From the NCBI GenBank assembly GCA_003520455.1, contig DOUV01000515.1:1-7681 (forward strand): 7,681 nt of DNA, read 5' to 3'. The notes below the pieces were generated by a model, which saw only the letters and a list, made by a program, of their open reading frames with translations, searched no databases and was not told the origin of the DNA. Shown here in pieces: positions 6,429 through 7,681 of the stretch; the first letter of the stretch is position 1; each line of letters begins with the position of its first letter. Source of the DNA: Chloroflexota bacterium. Lineage in GTDB: Bacteria; Chloroflexota; Anaerolineae; Ardenticatenales; Ardenticatenaceae. Position numbers and translations under genes: made by a program.

Positions 6429-7042
6429 CAGATGCGAGTGCCACGGCCCAAGATCCAGTAGCGTGCCGGCCAGATGGGAAAGCGAAAATGGCGCACCGGT
6501 TGAATCTGGAAGCCAGCCGTCTGGAGGTGCGCGGCTGTGTCGCGGTTGACATGGCACCCACCGGACAACCGTCCCCACAGTGGCTGAATCATATCCTGGC
6601 TCCAGGCTTCCCGGCTCTCTTCCGGCGCACGGACGTGCTCGAAGAAGAGGATTGCCCCGCCCGGCCGCAGGACCCGCTGCACCTCAGAGAGCGAACGCTC
6701 GAGATCGTGGACCGAGCAAAGCACCATCGTGCTCACGACCGTATCGACGCTGGCATCAGAGAGTGGGAGTGCCTCGCCCACGGCCCGAAGCAGAGAGAAG
6801 TGGGGGCGGGGCGCCGCCCGCACGGCTGCCTCAGCAAGTCTCGCCGGGTCGGGCTCGATGGCGATCACGCGGACGACCGGCGGGTAGTGGCCGAAGTTGG
6901 CGCCTTGCCCGGCACCCAGTTCCAGCACGGTGCCGCTAGCGTGGGCCAGCAGCTCGGCGCGCGCCGCAGCCAGCCAACGCGCCTCGAGTCCGTGGCGGAC
7001 AAAATCCAGCAGCGCAGGAAGGAGGTCAGGAGTCGCGGTCAT
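6428..7042 (-). CDS. Class I SAM-dependent methyltransferase, UbiE/METTL7-like
   Basis: The protein has 204 residues from the ATG at 7042, with GGAGG 9 nt upstream. A GTG two codons earlier (7048) is only 3 nt from that site and is less likely. The Rossmann fold shows motif [10 protein letters not shown] (39-47), an acidic end of strand 2 in [11 protein letters not shown] (E63), the motif II/III region [24 protein letters not shown], and [18 protein letters not shown]. The C-terminal pattern (EHVRAPE...W.....[25 protein letters not shown]) resembles METTL7/TMT1-type methyltransferases, whose animal members methylate thiols. Many bacterial relatives are annotated only as Methyltransf_11 or as UbiE-like lipid/quinone methyltransferases. 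The substrate cannot be read from the sequence. There is no signal peptide. It is the first gene of a two-gene unit with rph, and its leader contains two hairpins. Confidence 0.88.
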   Translation of the reverse strand: MTATPDLLPALLDFVRHGLEARWLAAARAELLAHASGTVLELGAGQGANFGHYPPVVRVIAIEPDPARLAEAAVRAAPRPHFSLLRAVGEALPLSDASVDTVVSTMVLCSVHDLERSLSEVQRVLRPGGAILFFEHVRAPEESREAWSQDMIQPLWGRLSGGCHVNRDTAAHLQTAGFQIQPVRHFRFPIWPARYWILGRGTRI

Positions 7043-7100
7043 CTTCACCGGCCTCCAGGACCACTATTGTTGGCGAATTCATAGACTGTCGCGGCGCCCG

Positions 7101-7144
7101 GTTCGGAGTGCGTGCTTCAGCGTAAACAAGCAGGCACTCCGAAC
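7101..7144. repeat. 17-bp inverted repeat (one mismatch) in the methyltransferase leader
   Basis: The arms 7101-7117 (GTTCGGAGTGCGTGCTT) and 7128-7144 (AAGCAGGCACTCCGAAC) pair except for one internal G-G mismatch, around a 10-nt loop. On the minus strand it lies about 60 nt before the methyltransferase start, so a transcript would carry a stable hairpin in its 5' leader. There is no T run after it on either strand, so a simple terminator is unlikely. Confidence 0.75.
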
Positions 7145-7145
7145 A

Positions 7146-7174
7146 GCAGCAGTCCTTTCGCCTCACACTGCTGC
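7146..7174. repeat. 8-bp perfect inverted repeat next to the large hairpin
   Basis: The arms GCAGCAGT (7146-7153) and ACTGCTGC (7167-7174) enclose a 13-nt loop, only 1 nt from the larger inverted repeat at 7101-7144. On the minus strand the loop includes GAGGCGAAAGG, which is purine-rich. Together the two hairpins make a compact structured element. Confidence 0.5.
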
Positions 7175-7274
7175 GGGCCTCCCCGGCCTCTGATACGAGC
7201 CGCATTGTGCCGATGGGCACTGGTGCGGCAGACTTCGGACGTCTTGCAGACCGACATCTCGTTGGAGTCGTAGG

Positions 7275-7321
7275 GCCGCTCAAAAGTCCCGACGCGGTCC
7301 TGCGAACGACTTTTGAGCGGC
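7275..7321 (-). terminator. 14-bp inverted repeat after the partial gene; possible terminator without U tract
   Basis: The arms GCCGCTCAAAAGTC (7275-7288) and GACTTTTGAGCGGC (7308-7321) are perfectly complementary around a 19-nt loop. Wobble and Watson-Crick pairs could extend the stem by about four positions outwards. It begins 12 nt after the TAG stop at 7334 on the minus strand, the expected place for a terminator or 3'-end stabiliser. No U-rich tail follows, so Rho-independent termination is uncertain. A mobile repeat is an alternative. Confidence 0.45.
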
Positions 7322-7333
7322 TCTGGTCAGCCT

Positions 7334-7681
7334 CTACCCCTCCATGAAACGCCTTGCCGCGTCAGCCATCGCCCGCTCGACCGGCGCCGTTTTGAAGAGC
7401 TTCTCCAGCTCCGGGGCCAACCAGGGCGAGCGGTCGGTGATCTCCTGGCGCTGGCTCTTGATCTTGGTCAGGTCGGCGTCGGGCTTGCTCAGTTCGGTCG
7501 CCAGCGCGCCGAGTTGCTGCAGGATCGCCGTGCGCTGCTCTTCCGAGAGCGCGATCTGCCCTTGAACGACCCGTGTAACGTCAGCAAAGGCTTCCACGAT
7601 GGTCTGCACGGGCCTGGGCGCCGCTGGGGTCGCCCCTCCGGCTGGCGCGCCTGGACGGGGCTGAGCCGCCTGGCCGAGAAT
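7334..7681 (-). CDS. C-terminal part of a protein with an Ala/Pro linker and a helical tail (5' end off window), function unknown
   Basis: The minus-strand frame is open from the window edge to the TAG at 7336-7334, giving 115 visible codons. A GTG at 7609 could start a 91-residue protein, but it has no Shine-Dalgarno. The codons before it (LGQAAQPRPGAPAGG...) read as an ordinary Ala/Pro/Gly linker, so I prefer a longer protein entering from outside. After the linker come about 90 residues rich in helix formers: VEAFADVTRVVQ, EEQRTAILQQLGALATELSKPDADLTKI, a polar turn, PWLAPELEKLFKTAPV and a final helix ending RRFMEG. The arrangement looks like a compact helical bundle or coiled-coil domain at the C-terminus of a multidomain protein. 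I have seen similar helical tails on effector or signalling proteins but cannot name the family. No catalytic or membrane segment is visible. Confidence 0.7.
   Translation of the reverse strand: MLGQAAQPRPGAPAGGATPAAPRPVQTIVEAFADVTRVVQGQIALSEEQRTAILQQLGALATELSKPDADLTKIKSQRQEITDRSPWLAPELEKLFKTAPVERAMADAARRFMEG

Noticed and set aside
6417..6578. 54-codon N-terminal extension of rph
   Set aside because: The extension lies inside the methyltransferase gene. Family length and the [15 protein letters not shown] start, with a strong Shine-Dalgarno, point to 6416.
6419..7084. Plus-strand frame of 221 codons
   Set aside because: Antisense to the methyltransferase, which has clear SAM-binding motifs. 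No motif or ribosome binding site of its own.
7145..7275. Possible tRNA or other structured RNA gene
   Set aside because: Several small stems occur, but there is no cloverleaf, no T-loop consensus (GTTCGAAT-type) and no paired acceptor arm.
7026..7283. Minus-strand frame of 85 codons spanning the double hairpin
   Set aside because: It overlaps the methyltransferase start, has no good ribosome binding site, and is constrained by inverted repeats rather than protein-like. The Cys-rich run (CCCSEC) comes from the hairpin region.
1..7681. CRISPR array, insertion sequence or phage genes
   Set aside because: No regularly spaced repeats with unique spacers, no transposase or integrase motifs, and no terminal inverted repeats flanked by target duplications were seen.

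Overview
The window is high-GC DNA in which every gene I can support lies on the minus strand. It is probably from a Chloroflexota bacterium (Anaerolineae/Caldilineae-like). This rests on three things: a secreted protein with Thr-Pro-Thr-Ala-Thr type linkers, a very large BTAD/ATPase/TPR (AfsR-like) regulator, and a small FLVRxWRE/WRGxVEHV protein of a kind I associate with that phylum. The assignment is an inference from style, not from a marker gene.

Layout, read in the direction of transcription from right to left. (1) 7681-7334: the C-terminal end of a protein whose N-terminus lies outside the window, with an Ala/Pro/Gly-rich linker followed by a helical tail. (2) 7333-7043: a gap of about 290 bp with three inverted repeats. 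One (7275-7321) sits 12 bp after the stop of the first gene. The other two (7101-7144 and 7146-7174) lie in the leader of the next gene. (3) 7042-6428: a class I SAM-dependent methyltransferase of the UbiE/METTL7-like type. (4) 6416-5682: RNase PH (rph), whose ribosome binding site overlaps the stop codon of the methyltransferase gene, so the two are very likely co-transcribed. (5) 5681-5354: a non-coding gap. (6) 5353-1787: an 1188-residue AfsR/SARP-type regulator with an OmpR-like winged helix, BTAD, STAND/AAA-type ATPase and a long TPR tail. It carries low-complexity insertions, one of which is a strong G-quadruplex motif in the DNA. (7) 1786-1375: a hairpin terminator, AT-rich direct repeats at the stop codon, and an upstream region with a perfect 12-bp palindrome that could be an operator. 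(8) 1374-1159: a 71-residue protein whose start is fixed by a strong internal Shine-Dalgarno. (9) 1080-1: a GTG-initiated exported protein with a signal peptide, a DNRLRE-type domain, a pre-peptidase C-terminal (PPC) type domain and a TPT repeat linker running off the window.

The methyltransferase-rph pair looks like a housekeeping unit. The regulator, the small protein and the exported protein look like an accessory unit. A signal-integrating STAND-type activator next to a small protein and a secreted surface or adhesion protein could be a regulator-target locus, but only adjacency and the palindrome support this. I see no CRISPR array, insertion sequence, tRNA, rRNA or recognisable defence system.
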